Part shown: one piece after another, positions 41,335 through 54,000 of the stretch
Numbering within the stretch: position 1 is the first letter of the stretch
Layout: the number at the start of each line of letters is the position of its first letter
DNA from: Megaleporinus macrocephalus
Taxonomy: Eukaryota; Chordata; Actinopteri; Characiformes; Anostomidae
Assembly: GCA_021613375.1 (NCBI GenBank)
Contig: CM038726.1
Location: 12,842,253-12,906,252 of the forward strand
Direction of reading: 5' to 3'
DNA length: 64,000 nt
Translations under genes and position numbers: made by a program
The notes under the pieces: generated by a model
What the model saw: only the letters and a program-made list of their open reading frames with translations
The model's database searches: none
What the model was told of the DNA's origin: nothing

Positions 41335-42380
41335 AAATGTTGTAACTGAGAAATATTTTGTTTCAGCACTCTGTAAATGTTTAGGAACTAAGGAGACTTT
41401 GTATTTTGAAATGTTTTCCCATTCTTACTTGATATAAGATTTCAGCTGCTCAAGAGATTGGAGTCTCCTTTGTCCCATTTCTTCTTTCATAATGCGGCTT
41501 TCGGTACATTTTCAATAAGAGACAGGTCCCAAAGCACTGGGCTCTTTTACTAGTTTGCCATGAAGTGATACAGACAGAATGTGGTTTGGCATTTTCTTTC
41601 TGAAATTAGCAAGACCTTCATGTCACCTGGATAGCAGCATACGTTTCCCCAAAACCCATATGTATAATTCAGCATTAATGGTGCATTTATAGATGCAGAA
41701 GTCACTCATGCAATGTGCTTTAATTACCCCCATATCATCATAGATGCTGGTTTTTGAACTGTATGTTACCAAGCCAGATGATCCATCTTCCTGCTCCGGA
41801 TGATCCATCCTCCTCCTTAGAGGTGGCAGAATTTTCTTTTTTTGCATACTAGTAGTATAACCTGCATTCATGTAGCAATGAACTGGTTTTACAGACAATG
41901 GTTTTAGGAAGTGTTCTCTGTGATTTCCACCATAGAATCGTGTCTGTGTTTTTTTTTAATGCAGTGCCACCTGAGGGCCTGAAGATCACAGCTATCCAGT
42001 ACTGGTATTCAGTATTTTAATTTCTCTGGATATTGGCCACCTGTACACGGTATACCCCGCCTTTGCTCGATGCTGCTGGGATTGGCTCCAGCCCCCCGTG
42101 ACCCTGACTAGCAGGATAAAGTGGGAGATAATAGATAGATTGATGGATTTCTCTGGATTTTCTGAACTGATATTACTGTAGATAATAAAAACAGTTATAT
42201 GTTATTTTATGTGGAGAAATGTTATTCTTGTACTATTTGTATTATTTGCCCACACAGTCTTTGACAGAGTGGTGAAGCCCTCCTTAACTTCACCTCTGAA
42301 AGACTCAGTCTCTCACCAAGTGTTTTTCAAGCCAAAAAAATGTGATGTTGTATTTGTACAATTTCAATTCAATTTTGATT
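41335..42380 (-). mobile_element. Decayed Tc1/mariner element (family 5), interrupted by a LINE/SINE tail
   Basis: The minus strand contains transposase-like text broken by frame changes; a 91-codon frame at 41623-41898 includes KTSIYDDMGVI and CTINAELYIWVL, matching the Tc1-type pattern PASVMVWG.I...GTINAE.YI.VL. N-terminal parts lie at 42150-42330. A 115-bp foreign insertion splits it at 42032-42146. Inactive. Confidence 0.65.
42032..42146 (+). mobile_element. LINE/SINE 3'-tail fragment nested in a Tc1 relic
   Basis: Contains the fish L2-type or SINE tail wording GGGATTGGCTCCAGCCCCC, then GTGACCCTGA and ATAGATAGATTGATGG. It is bounded by a perfect 12-bp direct repeat ATTTCTCTGGAT (42020-42031 and 42147-42158), read as the target-site duplication of target-primed reverse transcription. 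The host Tc1 sequence resumes directly after it. Confidence 0.65.
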
Positions 42381-42479
42381 TCTACATCCTCATCCCTTAA
42401 AGTCCTTTTTAAAAATGAGTAAGATTGCTATTTTGACTGGAAATTAAATCAACGAAGAGTGTTCACTGACATTTGTGTG

Positions 42480-43859
42480 GGTTCATTTTTGTTTTTACAA
42501 TGTTTTGCACTGTTTGTGCCCCAGGAGCTGTCCAAACCACTTCCAAAACACAACATCTGTGGTGGAAAATAAATAGAAAACCTTTCTAATATACTCATAA
42601 CATTTTAGACTGTTTTAGTCATCTCTGTAAATAAACATATCGGATTAAAGTATCTGTTATTTTCAGCACTTTTCTAGTCATTTTTTAAATTAAGCTATTT
42701 TGTGAACCCTAAATTAGCTTAATTAATAAATGCTGCACACTGTAGGTTTTCAATTAAGCTTGCCACATGGCCTCCTAATGTTTTTTGTCTCTTCAAACGG
42801 AGAATAGTTATGAATTTCTCATCTATGAAAGGAGAATAAAAGGGAAACAGAAAGAGCTGACAATGCAGCGTTTAAAGGAGAAGTCAGTCTTCCTAGGTCT
42901 AGTCATTGTGCTGTATGTGTGTAACTAGGAGCAGTTGGGGGCAACAGTGGGGTTGAATGGAAATGTAAAGACTGTGCGGAATGCTCTTGCTCTGAACTGC
43001 GCATGAACTTCTGAACCCCCGTCTCCACCTGACAAAATCTGTTCTTCACTCTGACATACTGCCGTAAAGAACTTGTTGCAAAGCACACAGGAATGCAATC
43101 TAAAGATTAGACTTGCCTCTCCACAGACTTTACAAATAAATATGTCCCGCTCTACAACCATGAAACAGAAATATTGGTTACAGTGGGAGGTTTTAGCTGG
43201 TGGATTTCATACATGAAGCTTTGCAGTGGCATATATAGTGGCATATGGGTGAGATTCTAACGTTCTGTTGGCTTAGGGTGTGTTTTCACAGGAGTAGACC
43301 CGACGCATCATGCTTCTCCACAGTTCTGATAACACTGCCATTCAGGCATTGCACAGGTATGTTCAGGGGTCGATTACGGCTTGCCTAGAGCTCTGTAATG
43401 TGGCAGGCTTCACTTAGCAGGTGTATTCACGCTCAATCCATAAGCTGCGAGTGGTGCTGAATGGTAGGCTTGGGATGTTTTTGTTGAGGTTTGTTTTGCG
43501 ACACTCCCCTGCAAAAGGGTAAAGACGGCTCCCTCCATTTCCTACAGTGGCGCATTCCATCCAGCAGGAGCAGTACTGCCTGCGACCTAGACCAAAGTGT
43601 GCATGTGGGGGCTGCAGGGTGCTGCTGCGTAGGGGATCTCATTTACCCCTCCTCTTCGTAGGCTGAAGCAATGGGGCTGTGCCTCTGCTAGCAATAGCAG
43701 CCCAGAATTAACTTTGTTTGTCTCCTGCTGCATGTTTGCACTGGCCACTGCAACAATCTGACCAACTCAAGGAATGGGTCTAATGTCTCCCCCTCTGTCC
43801 CACATAGAAACATTACCTACCTATGGCCTCCTGATTAAGACATTACAATCCACAAGACA
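42480..43859. other. Noncoding intergenic DNA
   Basis: 42434-42478 just before it resembles the tail of the family 6 Tc1. The rest is mixed unique sequence without a convincing frame. Confidence 0.45.
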
Positions 43860-44190
43860 GAGTTCATCAGACATGTTCTTGATATACTAGCAATGTTTTG
43901 TGAAACATCTTTGCCACCGAACAAGAGGCTTTTCCCTCTCTTTTTTTTATTAGCTTGTTTCCTGCTGCTCTTGAGGGTGCAGTAGCAGCCCTGTCATTGA
44001 TCTTTCATCAGGCCACAGAGTGGACTGGATGCGAGGAGCCGTGTGCTTTTTTATGGCAGCTTGCTGGAGCCTGCCTATGATTGTTCCCAGTTTCCTCAGA
44101 TTGTTTCTCCTGCGGTGCGGGTGCAGTGCCTTGCGCACTCCGAAGGTAAGGTGGAGGACTGAAGACACTTCAGGGAGCACGTAACAGTGG
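43860..44190. promoter_or_regulatory. Candidate regulatory block 14
   Basis: Unique block with a SOX-type ATTGTTCC (44080-44087) and TTGATCTTTCATC near 43997. A 76-codon minus frame is judged random. Confidence 0.25.
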
Positions 44191-44574
44191 GTAGGTGGAC
44201 AATAGAATTTGTGTGCTTGAAGGAGGAGCTATCTTAAGCGTGTTTGTGTCTAGGTTTTGCCTGTGTCACAGAAACTCAGGTGAACTAAGCTGAGCTGCCA
44301 GAGAACTGACTGGGTGTTGAATTAGTCTACGTAAATTTGCATCTGTGTCTTGGGATACTTCAGTACATCTACATCAAACTACTTTCATTCTTTAATATCC
44401 AGTAGTCTTTAATTCAAAGTCATTAATTTGCAACAAGGGAATATAGCAGAGAAAAATATACATTTGACAGAAAAATGCTAGTTTAAATTCAGTATTTAGT
44501 ATATTTACTGTTCTTTTTTGTTTGTCTTTATTCTATTCTTGTAAGATTTAGGAGACTTGGTTTCTGTTTTTTAA

Positions 44575-45123
44575 AGAAATCTGCAGTGATTTCTAAGAAG
44601 CTGGCTGCATTTGGTTTATTCCCAAATTATGACAAATTCAATAACAGTGAGGTCTGGGCTCTGGGGTGGCCAGTCCATTGTTCTGAGAACACGAGCAGCT
44701 TTGTTTTTTCTTTTTTTCTATATGTTTTTGTCAGTAAGAGCATCTTGACGGCTAAATATCCTTTCATTCTTCTTACACTGGAGGATGGACAGCAGCACCT
44801 GTGAATTTGCTCAGGTCTGATGTCAGCATGAAGCTTGATTATCTTCAGTCTCTCAAAGATCAAGGCTTTAAGTGTTGTTTATCTGATGGGGATAGTTTTG
44901 GTCATCTACCAGGTCATTTTCTTTATCGTCTAGACATTGTTGAACTTTTTGTTGTTACTTTTTTCCCTTATTTTACTCTGACTTTTCCACTTCCTTGTGT
45001 AAGTTATATTGATTGACATATTGAATCTCTTTACTAATATAAAATGATTAATACAAATAACCTCTGACTAATGACTGGAAATGAAACAACAGAAGGACGT
45101 TCACTGATTTTTGAAACGTACTG
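44575..45123 (-). mobile_element. Decayed Tc1/mariner element (family 6)
   Basis: The minus strand keeps EQWTGHPRAQTS, a decayed form of the Tc1 motif EWP.QSPDLNPIE, within a 78-codon frame (44627-44863). The right end (about 45090-45123, GTTCACTGATTTTTGAAACG then TACTGC) is a degraded form of the same terminal repeat that bounds the small elements at 9512 and 19511, so this looks like their parent type. Confidence 0.5.
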
Positions 45124-48104
45124 CATTTTTGAAATTATATCAACACCATCTGAATTTTGTATATAGCCACAAAATACCAGTAATAATTTTAAAATGCAAA
45201 AACTATTCCATGGTATGGCATGGAAGTATGTCTCACATACCATTTATGCCAAATTTCATCTGTTTAGTTGGTGATGGTTGGTCTCTGAGCTGGATGGTCA
45301 AAAAGAAAGACAGCAGAGGGGTGTGTGGGTGGTGCCTTTACTCAGACCATCAGATCAGTTTTCACTGGACCTTGAATATTTCATGCTGCAATTCATACAG
45401 CAGACACACAGATGGGCTCAACAAATGGCAAAGTTACATGTCCATAACTCGCAACCCCTACCCCCCCTCCCCTCACCCAAAGGGACAAGCTTCAGGAATG
45501 ATGTTTGGCTCATGTTTCTGGTCGCACCAACCATGTGGTTTATGTAACCTACTGACACTGAGAAGGTCCTCAGCACAGAAGCAGTAAATTCAAATGTCCT
45601 CGTAGCTCCTATGATTACGATGGTAGAAGTGATAATTAAATCTAATGTTTCGGGGTGAACAGCGGTGTACAACACCGGCATCACAACAGTTATCCATGCA
45701 ACATACTGGACAACGCCTTCGAATAAAGGTCACTGGTTGAGGAGAAGGCTTCATTACATTACAGCCCGTTATTAACCTAATTAGGTCAACTGGTGAAACG
45801 ACTGTCCTGTGTGGTGACGGAATCTTTAAAGAAATAACATCTTTAAAAACATGACACACAAAATCGACTGAATAAAAATATGTACATAAGCTGCTGTACA
45901 TGATGGTCTGCTGCAAATCTCGGAGTGTTTGTATTGTTTGGTTACTGGTTTAACTCTAACATTGATTCAACACTTTTATATACTAAAGATTCGCAAAGAG
46001 CTATGGATTTAGTCACATACACCCAAGTTTAAAGCAGTGCTGAACCTATACGAACGCTTTATTTCCTCAGACTGCCCTGTTACAGCGGCCAATCATTGAG
46101 GCGTCGACGTTTTACAAGAAAAAAGCCCAAGCACCGCCAAAGCACAGCTTTAAAGGCTGCTCACCATGTACGAACTACGCGAGAGAAAGAAAAAAAACAC
46201 GTGCCCTCAATCCGACTGACCCCGGATCATTATGTTCATAATCAACACTGATTAACTGCGCTAGGAATTGGATTGATGCACAACATATAATACCAGCAGA
46301 TCGTGTTTTAGATATTAAACTTGAAAACGCATATATAATCTATAATACTCACATAGATACATAAAGAAATAATACAAATGTACATGCAGAGTTAAGCACA
46401 ATATAGGCCTACTTTGAATCGGTAAGGTTCTCATCCTGGATTTTGTCAAACAAAGCCGAATACAAACAAAAAAAGACAGGAGATGAAAAAATAAAATAAA
46501 CAGTAAGACTTATCAAAAACACTAATCTAAGATTCATCTCAGCATCAGTATTCGCCAGACTTGCTTGATAAGTTCGTCTATTCTCTCTGGATTGCTCGCC
46601 ATACAATGGCTTCCAAATCCAACAAGGAGAAATTAATTTAGCATTGATGTCCCTCGCTGGATTCGCAACAAATCTCATTTGGTGTTTTTTCTTCCTAATG
46701 TTTTTTTTTGAAGCTGTGGACCTGGGCATTGTCAGGATTGGCAGGGCTCTTTTGAGGATTAGCGCTCTCTTTGTGCTTTATACTACTTTTCTATATCCTC
46801 ATATCAGCCTCTTTAATGTGGGATATTTTAACATTTTTTAAAGCAAATATCGTTTTTATATATGCAAATATATACCGTAGATCTACAACAACAGCGAGCG
46901 AGCGAATGGATGAGGGAACCTCAAACACTGAAAGACCATAAGTTCACTCTCTGAAAAGGAGCTACATCTTCAAACGATGTCTGCTTGGACAAGGACGGGT
47001 CATGGCCCCACGGAGCCCCTCGCACAAGTGTCTTTAGAAACCCCTTCACTACCCTCCAACCCACTACATCATGAAAATAACGCCAAAAAATTACAATACG
47101 GTGCAATGGTTTGATATTCCCAATAATTAAATCATTGTACATTTCTGGTCTGAGTTTTTAAAATTTAGAGGCCTGGGCTGAGGGACCTTTATTTCACTTA
47201 TTTAGTGATTGCGTGTAAGGCCTATTCACCCATCGAACTTGCCAGTCTAAGTTGACTGTCCTCAGTCTTCGAGCCGCCTCAGGCCTAGAGGTCTGGCAGT
47301 CAGAGGCCCCTGAGCATTAGCTCGCTCAGAAATCCATCCCTTTTCGTGAAAGGAAACACATTTTTAGGAAATACTACTGCTCTGTTATTCGGTGTATGGT
47401 GTAGTCTTTGCCTTTCTAAGTCGAACAGATTAATAGCAACGGTAAAGTGGAAAAACTCAGCGCGTGCCATATATGTTGGCAAATGTCAGCAAAAGGTCAC
47501 AGAAAGGTGAATGTCAACCATTCTGTAGAAATCTGGCGCAAACAAGCCATATATCAGCACACAGGGCTTCTCAAATGGAAGAGAAACTTGTTGATGCATT
47601 ATAATTACGGGTAGACATCAGAGACTTCCACACTGCCGGTTTCATGTCAAAGTAAATTATGTTCACACAGAGCATGAAATGCTTCTGAGGGCAACGAGGC
47701 TGGGAACCACTATTTAAACTGTACACTGTTACCAACACGTAACACCACTGTCGGCAGACTTCATGTGCTCAGTATATAGGGACCAAAAAACTCGACTCAT
47801 TATTTAATTTTATGTAGTTATAAAAAATGTAAATGAAATGCATTGTTGCTAAGTATGCAAAAAAAACCCAAATATATATATAACATACTAGGTGGAAAAG
47901 CTGTGTCATTAAATGTACCATAATGTTTGTACAAGTTTAAGTTTAGGTTGTACTTTTCTCCTAATAAGTTATATTCAAAAAGGAAATACCTTACAAATAG
48001 AAGGAACTGGTTAATTATTTTTGCTTTAAAATTACATACATAAAATACAAATAAATTAAATGTTTGCCTAGTTCGTTAAATCTGTCGTAAAACAGTTCGT
48101 ATTA

Positions 48105-48136
<32 letters not shown>

Positions 48137-48230
48137 GTTGTTGTTGTTGTTGTTGTTGTTATTGTTATTATTAAGTGAGATGTCAGGATGTTTTTTGTTT
48201 TGTCAGTGAATGGTAGACTCCTGCAGGATT
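45124..48230. other. Noncoding intergenic DNA with rising CpG content
   Basis: The longest frame (45111-45587, 158 codons) has no recognisable domain and overlaps two other frames. CpG-containing patches occur at 46080-46260 and 47210-47480. Confidence 0.5.
48101..48173. repeat. (ATT)n-(GTT)n compound microsatellite
   Basis: ATT units followed by about 8 GTT units and a few further ATT units, ending about 130 bp before the exon-like segment at 48301. Confidence 0.95.
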
Positions 48231-48300
48231 ACACGCTGGCTGTGTAATGAGTTAATGGCCTGTCATTCTAATCCCGCTAATTGTTTTCTCTGCGTTGCAG

Positions 48301-48395
48301 GATTTGAGGCCTGACCCCTCACCGAACCCCCTGAAAGGATGGACAGGCATTGTGAAGCGCACCTGACCATCTGCAGAGTCTACGAGGCAGTGTTG
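48301..48395 (+). ncRNA. Candidate spliced exon (upstream tbx3 5' UTR exon or lncRNA exon)
   Basis: A 95-bp segment preceded by a pyrimidine-rich acceptor (TTTTCTCTGCGTTGCAG, ending 48300) and followed by a consensus donor TTG|GTAAGA (48396). It is GC-richer than its flanks and sequence-unique. An ATG at 48339 opens a frame of 19 codons to the exon end, so it is not an obvious protein exon. It lies on the tbx3 strand 10.6 kb upstream of the tbx3 acceptor at 58972. There is no transcript support, and a fortuitous splice-site pair cannot be excluded. Confidence 0.35.
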
Positions 48396-48823
48396 GTAAG
48401 ACCTTGGTTACGAATTTAACATTCATCTAGAAGCTTCCGTGAAGCGTAAAGCGCACCTGATAGTGAATTAGTGAATCATAGAACTCAGCATTATAACTGG
48501 CCTAAGACTGCGCTCATCAGAAGCTGCGTGCTCCTTTTTGTGTCACGTTGGGCGAAAGGATGAAATATTTTGCTGCAATTAAATTACAGTGAAAATTCCT
48601 CCATTAGTGGCGTCCGCACAGACACGTAACCTAATAAGAACTCATAATCAATCGGCGCAGAAGCCCTCTCAGCTCCTCCAGTCCAAGCAATCTGTTGGCC
48701 TAATCATTTAGTCTGTTTGGCATCCCGTGTACGTTTGCAAATAAGGCTCGTGCCTGTTTTTTTCTTCTTCCAACTTATAAATTGCAGACAGAATAACAGC
48801 CTCCATTCTAGCCCAAAATATTC

Positions 48824-48938
<115 letters not shown>

Positions 48939-49240
48939 CGGCAATCTTTAAAATTAGAAAATAACTTTCACAAAAATGTATTATCAATAAAAATGATTTC
49001 TCAAATTTCACTCGCATTAGAAGTAAAACCCAAAATGCCGATAAACACGCAATTTTAGTACAATTTCTAAAATTTAAGGATTGCTCTTTTAGAAATGTCC
49101 CAAAAAACAAGTGCTAAAAGGGTCAGATTATATGCACTTAAATATACAAATGATCAATGTAAACAAATCTACGTAATTTGCGAAATTAAGCTTGTTTAGA
49201 TAAATTTCCTTTGCAAAATAATTCGTCAAGTTATTAGGCT

Positions 49241-49640
49241 GGGGGTGAGGAGTCACGTGGTTCCCTCTTATCGCAGCAAGACTGTATATCACTCTGACTC
49301 TCCATACGTCCTTTTAAACTGCGGCCGAGTGGCCGGTGCTGGTCATCAGCCTGGTCACCCGCAGCTAGCTGGACTTCATCTCCGAGCCACGACGTATAAC
49401 CGGTTTGTTGCTCACGCTGCGGGGCGGAGACGGAGGAGGGAGAGCCGTAAACACACACACACACACACGAGAGAGAGAGAGAGTAATGGACCGACAAAGT
49501 ACGGAACCACGTCGCGGCTTTAGGGTGACTTTTAAGTTGTTTCGGTTTTTGCCTGGAGAGAAAGAGAAAGAGAGAGGGGGGCGTGCGGGGAGGGGGTGGC
49601 GTTTTGGTCGTTTTCGTCGCGTTTAATCCGGATTTAGAGC
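49241..49640. promoter_or_regulatory. Second CpG-dense island, possible upstream or noncoding-RNA promoter
   Basis: A hand count gives about 30 CpG in 400 bp, close to the number expected without CpG depletion and far above the surrounding flank. It includes CACGTG near 49255, GCGGCCG, ACGTCGCGG and GTCGCGTTT. A (CA)n(GA)n tract (49449-49483) lies in the middle. A 139-codon stop-free frame on the minus strand is judged compositional. It sits 0.85 kb after the exon-like segment at 48301 and 9.5 kb before tbx3. Confidence 0.4.
49449..49483. repeat. (CA)n-(GA)n microsatellite
   Basis: CA dinucleotides followed by GA dinucleotides inside the second CpG island. Confidence 0.93.
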
Positions 49641-49691
49641 GAAAGTGGCTCACGGGTTCCAGACAACCTGGCTCCAGTAAGCTACTAGCCA

Positions 49692-49698
49692 GTGTGTA

Positions 49699-49735
<37 letters not shown>

Positions 49736-49830
49736 AGGCACAGACAGGTGTAAATCTCTTAAACAATCTTTAGGCTACAAAGTGACGGGGTGTGTATGTG
49801 TGTGTGTGGGGGGCGGGGGGGGGAGGGCTG
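49692..49830. repeat. (GT)n tracts and G-run
   Basis: A pure GT tract (49702-49734), then after about 55 bp a second GT run ending in GGGGGGCGGGGGGGGGAGGG (about 49808-49827). The G-run has several close G tracts and could form a quadruplex. Confidence 0.9.
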
Positions 49831-50333
49831 TCATGTGTTTATTTTGGTTGAAATATCTTTTGAAAATTATAATTTTAATTTTATAAATTATAACTGCTCA
49901 GTGTTGTTGTCGCTGCCGGCTTTGTTAAAATATATGTAATATCGTTTTTTGCTGACCAGTACGGGACAGTGGCGATAACCAAAACACATGATGGTGGGGT
50001 CATCATTGTGTAACATGTTCCGGTGTCAAAATATTAATTTAAAACACGCTTGTGCGCTTATGAAGGCTGAAGGGGGTTGTTAACCACATTGTTAGCAGTT
50101 TTATTTAGCAAAGAAAAAAAATAAAACAAAAGGTTAATTTGACTGTTAAAACGCGAAAAAGATGAAAGCAACAGGTAAAATGTGCCGCCTGTGGACGAAT
50201 AAATAGAGAAAAACTCAACAACAGACGTGTTTAAATACACAACCGAGATTTAAACGAACACTCCTTAAACTTGGATAGTACTCACTGACTGAAGAGTAAT
50301 AACATCATTTAGTTTAACCCCGCAAATTAACCC

Positions 50334-50337
<4 letters not shown>

Positions 50338-50418
<81 letters not shown>

Positions 50419-50443
50419 AAGAGAGAGAGAGAGGGAGAGAGAG
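50338..50443. repeat. (TA)n-(GA)n compound microsatellite
   Basis: About 39 TA units followed by a short GA tract. It mirrors the arrangement at 48824-48938. Confidence 0.97.
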
Positions 50444-50779
50444 CATTTTTGGCAGGCGAAAACTATGCGGGTTTGTGCCACTCTTGATTAGGGCTGGCTC
50501 CCCAAAGATGGCTAGAGAAATGAGATAATGAGCTCTTTTAAGGTTTTTTTTCCCATGGACCGGAGCTGTCGCCAGTTCCCAAAACGACACTGTACATAGG
50601 CACCACGCTACTCACTTCTCATTTGACACAGACAAAAGCTGATCCATCCCAAATCCCCACTAACAAACCGACGGGGTCTGTAGCGCAGAGGAGGGGGGGG
50701 CACACCGTATAAAGTTTAAACTTATTCATTTCTCGACTAATTAACTGGAATGCCACCTTCTTTTTTGATACAGTGACCA

Positions 50780-51010
50780 ATTAATACGCTATGTGTGTCA
50801 AAAGGGGTCTCCGGGTCACGGTCGGTCGCCAGGAGCATTTGTGAAGATCTGCAGCCTCGGTGTGGGCAATGGATCTTATTAGAGTATGACCCCAGCGCTG
50901 AAAGGTTATGGGCTTTTCACTGTCTTGGTCTGAAAAACCAAGATGTATCCTAATCGGATTTTAATTGCTTAGCTGAATTGAGGGGTGGGGGAGAGTTAGC
51001 GTGTATCTGT
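50780..51010. promoter_or_regulatory. Candidate regulatory block 15
   Basis: Unique sequence, 8 kb upstream of tbx3, with adjoining homeodomain words TAATCGGATT and TTTAATTGCTTA (50951-50971) and a CpG-containing left half. Noncoding. Confidence 0.3.
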
Positions 51011-54000
51011 CCTATTAGTGGACTGTTCGAGTTTACGAGTTTTGTGAACGGGACACTTCCCAAAACCTAACACCGCACCAGGACTGTTCACGTGTTCAGT
51101 ATTATAATATTATTACATCGCTACATAATTTCGAAGACTACAATAAGCACGCCTAGAAAAATAGATCAGTAAATATTATAAAGGACCCTGACATAAATGT
51201 CCAGTGTTTATGGTACTTCCATCCGCCTTCAGTTCGGAAAAAAAAAGTTTAAAGCAAAGAGAAAGCCTTTCCAAACAAAAGGGAACTGAACGCCAAAGTT
51301 GAAAAAAGGACAGGCCTGCGCAGTATCTCCAAAATCTCCAGTGTGCTGGAAAACCCGGGCGACTTTACAGCACAGTCTCGTGTTTATATTTACCGCTTGA
51401 AACATTCAGGTGCCGAGAAAAGTTCCATCCAAGCAGACTCAAGTCGAAGCTCCAGCAATGCCGCCCCCCACCAAAGCCTGCACAACGCCTTTATGCAAAA
51501 CATCTGTGCGAATTTCAGTGAATGAAAGTTACTGCCAACCGCATCTTACTGGCTCCTATATTCCCGCAGAGCCGCTCTTTTTCAGACTAAGGCTGAGCAG
51601 CACTGCGAGAAGTTTCAAATGTCACTGGACAACTTTATACGCAGCCACACACGATTCAAGCCATATAATAACAGAGTAAATGTCCAGTTCACATCCACGC
51701 CGTTAGAGAAGATAAATAAAAACAGCAATCTAACAGAGAATGTAGTCTTGAATGACCTCAGTTTTCCTGTGACATGACAGGCGAACGCACTTCAAGTTGG
51801 GCGTTTGAGTCAGAGAAGTGAGGACAGAGTACAATAGTCAGTACTCATGCTACGAATAAAACCTACAAATGTGTCAAAACTAACTTCTTAAGAGCCAAAG
51901 ATATATATTTACTCAATCTGAACAGAGATTAAATATGTAAGCAAGTTCAATGCTGAAACTTAAGATCTAACCTTAGTTTACAGTTTTTATTTGTTGTTGT
52001 TTTTTCCACTTCAGCTTCTCCCTGAAGAGATTTTACACAGCTCACTTAGGTAAAGGGAAAACTTAAGAGAACGATAATCACTTAAGATGTAGTATGCAAG
52101 TGAGCCATAACTGGAGAGAAAACATTTTTTTTTATTATTTTGGAACAAGGGAATTAAGGCTAGTGGAGTATTTTATGGCACATGAAATTGGAGCAGAAGT
52201 CTGGCCTACTTTCTTGAAAAATACATAGGTATAACTTGGTGATTTTGCTCCAATCGAGGGCCGTAACGCACTCGTCCAGCTGAGAGGAACTTTGCTGAGA
52301 GTGAAAATACGAGATTATATGATTATATGGCTTGGAATGCATTTTTTGTCTTCACCAAAGAGACAAGTCATTGGCTCAAATTCTAAAAAGCAAACTGTCC
52401 TTCACTGCTTTCAGTGTAACCCAAATTTCTTGGATGGGAAATGGGGGCATAAATCTTGAGAATGATTTTTAGCCTGCTAGAGAGACCATTTTAAGCAAAC
52501 ATTTAAAAAGTGTGTCTTCCTGTCTTGTCTGTGTAGAGAGAGAGAGAGAGAGAGAAGCATGTATCACCATAATTATAAGTCAAATGAACATCTTACCTAC
52601 ATATACATTTGCAAAGAGTCTCAGTTTCATTAAAAACAACAAAAAGAAGCATGGCACCAGGGTGTTTCAAAAGCCCAGCTTCAAAAATGACAGATGAGCT
52701 GGAGGGACACTTAGATGATTTGTGACGGAAGCTGAACTAAAATCTTCCATCATTTTTCATTATATTGTTTGCTACTGAGAAATAAGCCAATGTGAGCCTA
52801 CATCAGGCTCAAATGCATTGTATCTAGCGTGCCCTCTAGCTCCAGCCCTGTCCCACTGCCAGGTCATATGGCCTCCAGACAAGGAAACAACAAGCGGCCC
52901 GAGATTTTCTCTTAAAACGAATAAAGGGGCACTTGGCACTGTGAACAAGTTTGCAGCATTAAGTCATTACCTGGAACAGTATAAGGGTCTGCTGCTCCTC
53001 CAATTGAATGCAGACTAAACATATAGGTGGTACGATCCTCTACCCTGCATAATAAACACAGCCGTTTGAACCTATGCTATAGAGCACACAGAATGGAAGT
53101 ATACAATTAGCAGGCTAAAAAAATGCTCCACGGTGCATACTTGCTGTTATAATTAGGGTTACCATGCTAACAAATGAACCCCAGATCTTTGTGTTTTCGG
53201 TTCCTGAGGCACTTGGATCAAACAACATTGTTCATTTATCAGCCAGATTCTGAGCAAAACTGGTGGTATTTATGACGGAAACTGTTTACATTGGGAAAAG
53301 AGGGTTGAGGCTTGAAGGCGTTACGGTTAAAGGGACTACACTTTTGCACTGCACCAACACAGAGTTCGGCAAATCTGTTTTTTTTAAATGTCAGTGAGAG
53401 CAGTGGTCTCCTTAATGGTCTGTTTCAAGTCCCTATTTCAAAGGTGTCTGTCTCCACATAAATACCAAACCTCTGTAACTCAAGATGACTCCGTGGCACA
53501 TATTAACTGATATAGGCATACCCTCCTAGTCTGGCATGTGCCACATTCTGGGCTGTGAAAGGCGGGGCTCCAGATTCAGTGCAAACTTGTGTACATTAGT
53601 ATCAAAGCTTGCACAGAAAATGTGCCTGTCCAGCTTTCTTTATTTAGAAAAAAAGTATCTGGGTCATAGCAGAAGTGGACTAGAGGAACTTGAGCGTCTC
53701 AGTCCGAACTCTGATTAGGAGAACAGGCTTTCTATCTGTGGATCTGTCAAGAGAGAGTCCAGATCGAGATATTTTATACAAACAAGTGACCTATAAAGGG
53801 AATTCAACTTGGTCTAAAATTGCTGTGAAACCAAACCATTCACAAAGGTTTGATGGGATGGAATAATTCTTTAGAGTGGTGGTGCCAGGACCAGAACCTT
53901 GTAATGTTTATAATGCAATTATAGCTATTTTACTAACAGGGTACAAGTCTTCTGAGTTTGTTGTGTTGATCATGTGGATAAAATAGTGGTAATATAAAAA

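Noticed and set aside
45111..45587. 158-codon + frame, longest in the upstream flank
   Set aside because: No domain, overlapped by frames on both strands, begins in the end of a Tc1 relic; no promoter or splice support.
49234..49653. 139-codon minus frame
   Set aside because: Lies in the second CpG island and crosses the CA/GA microsatellite; low-complexity, no domain.
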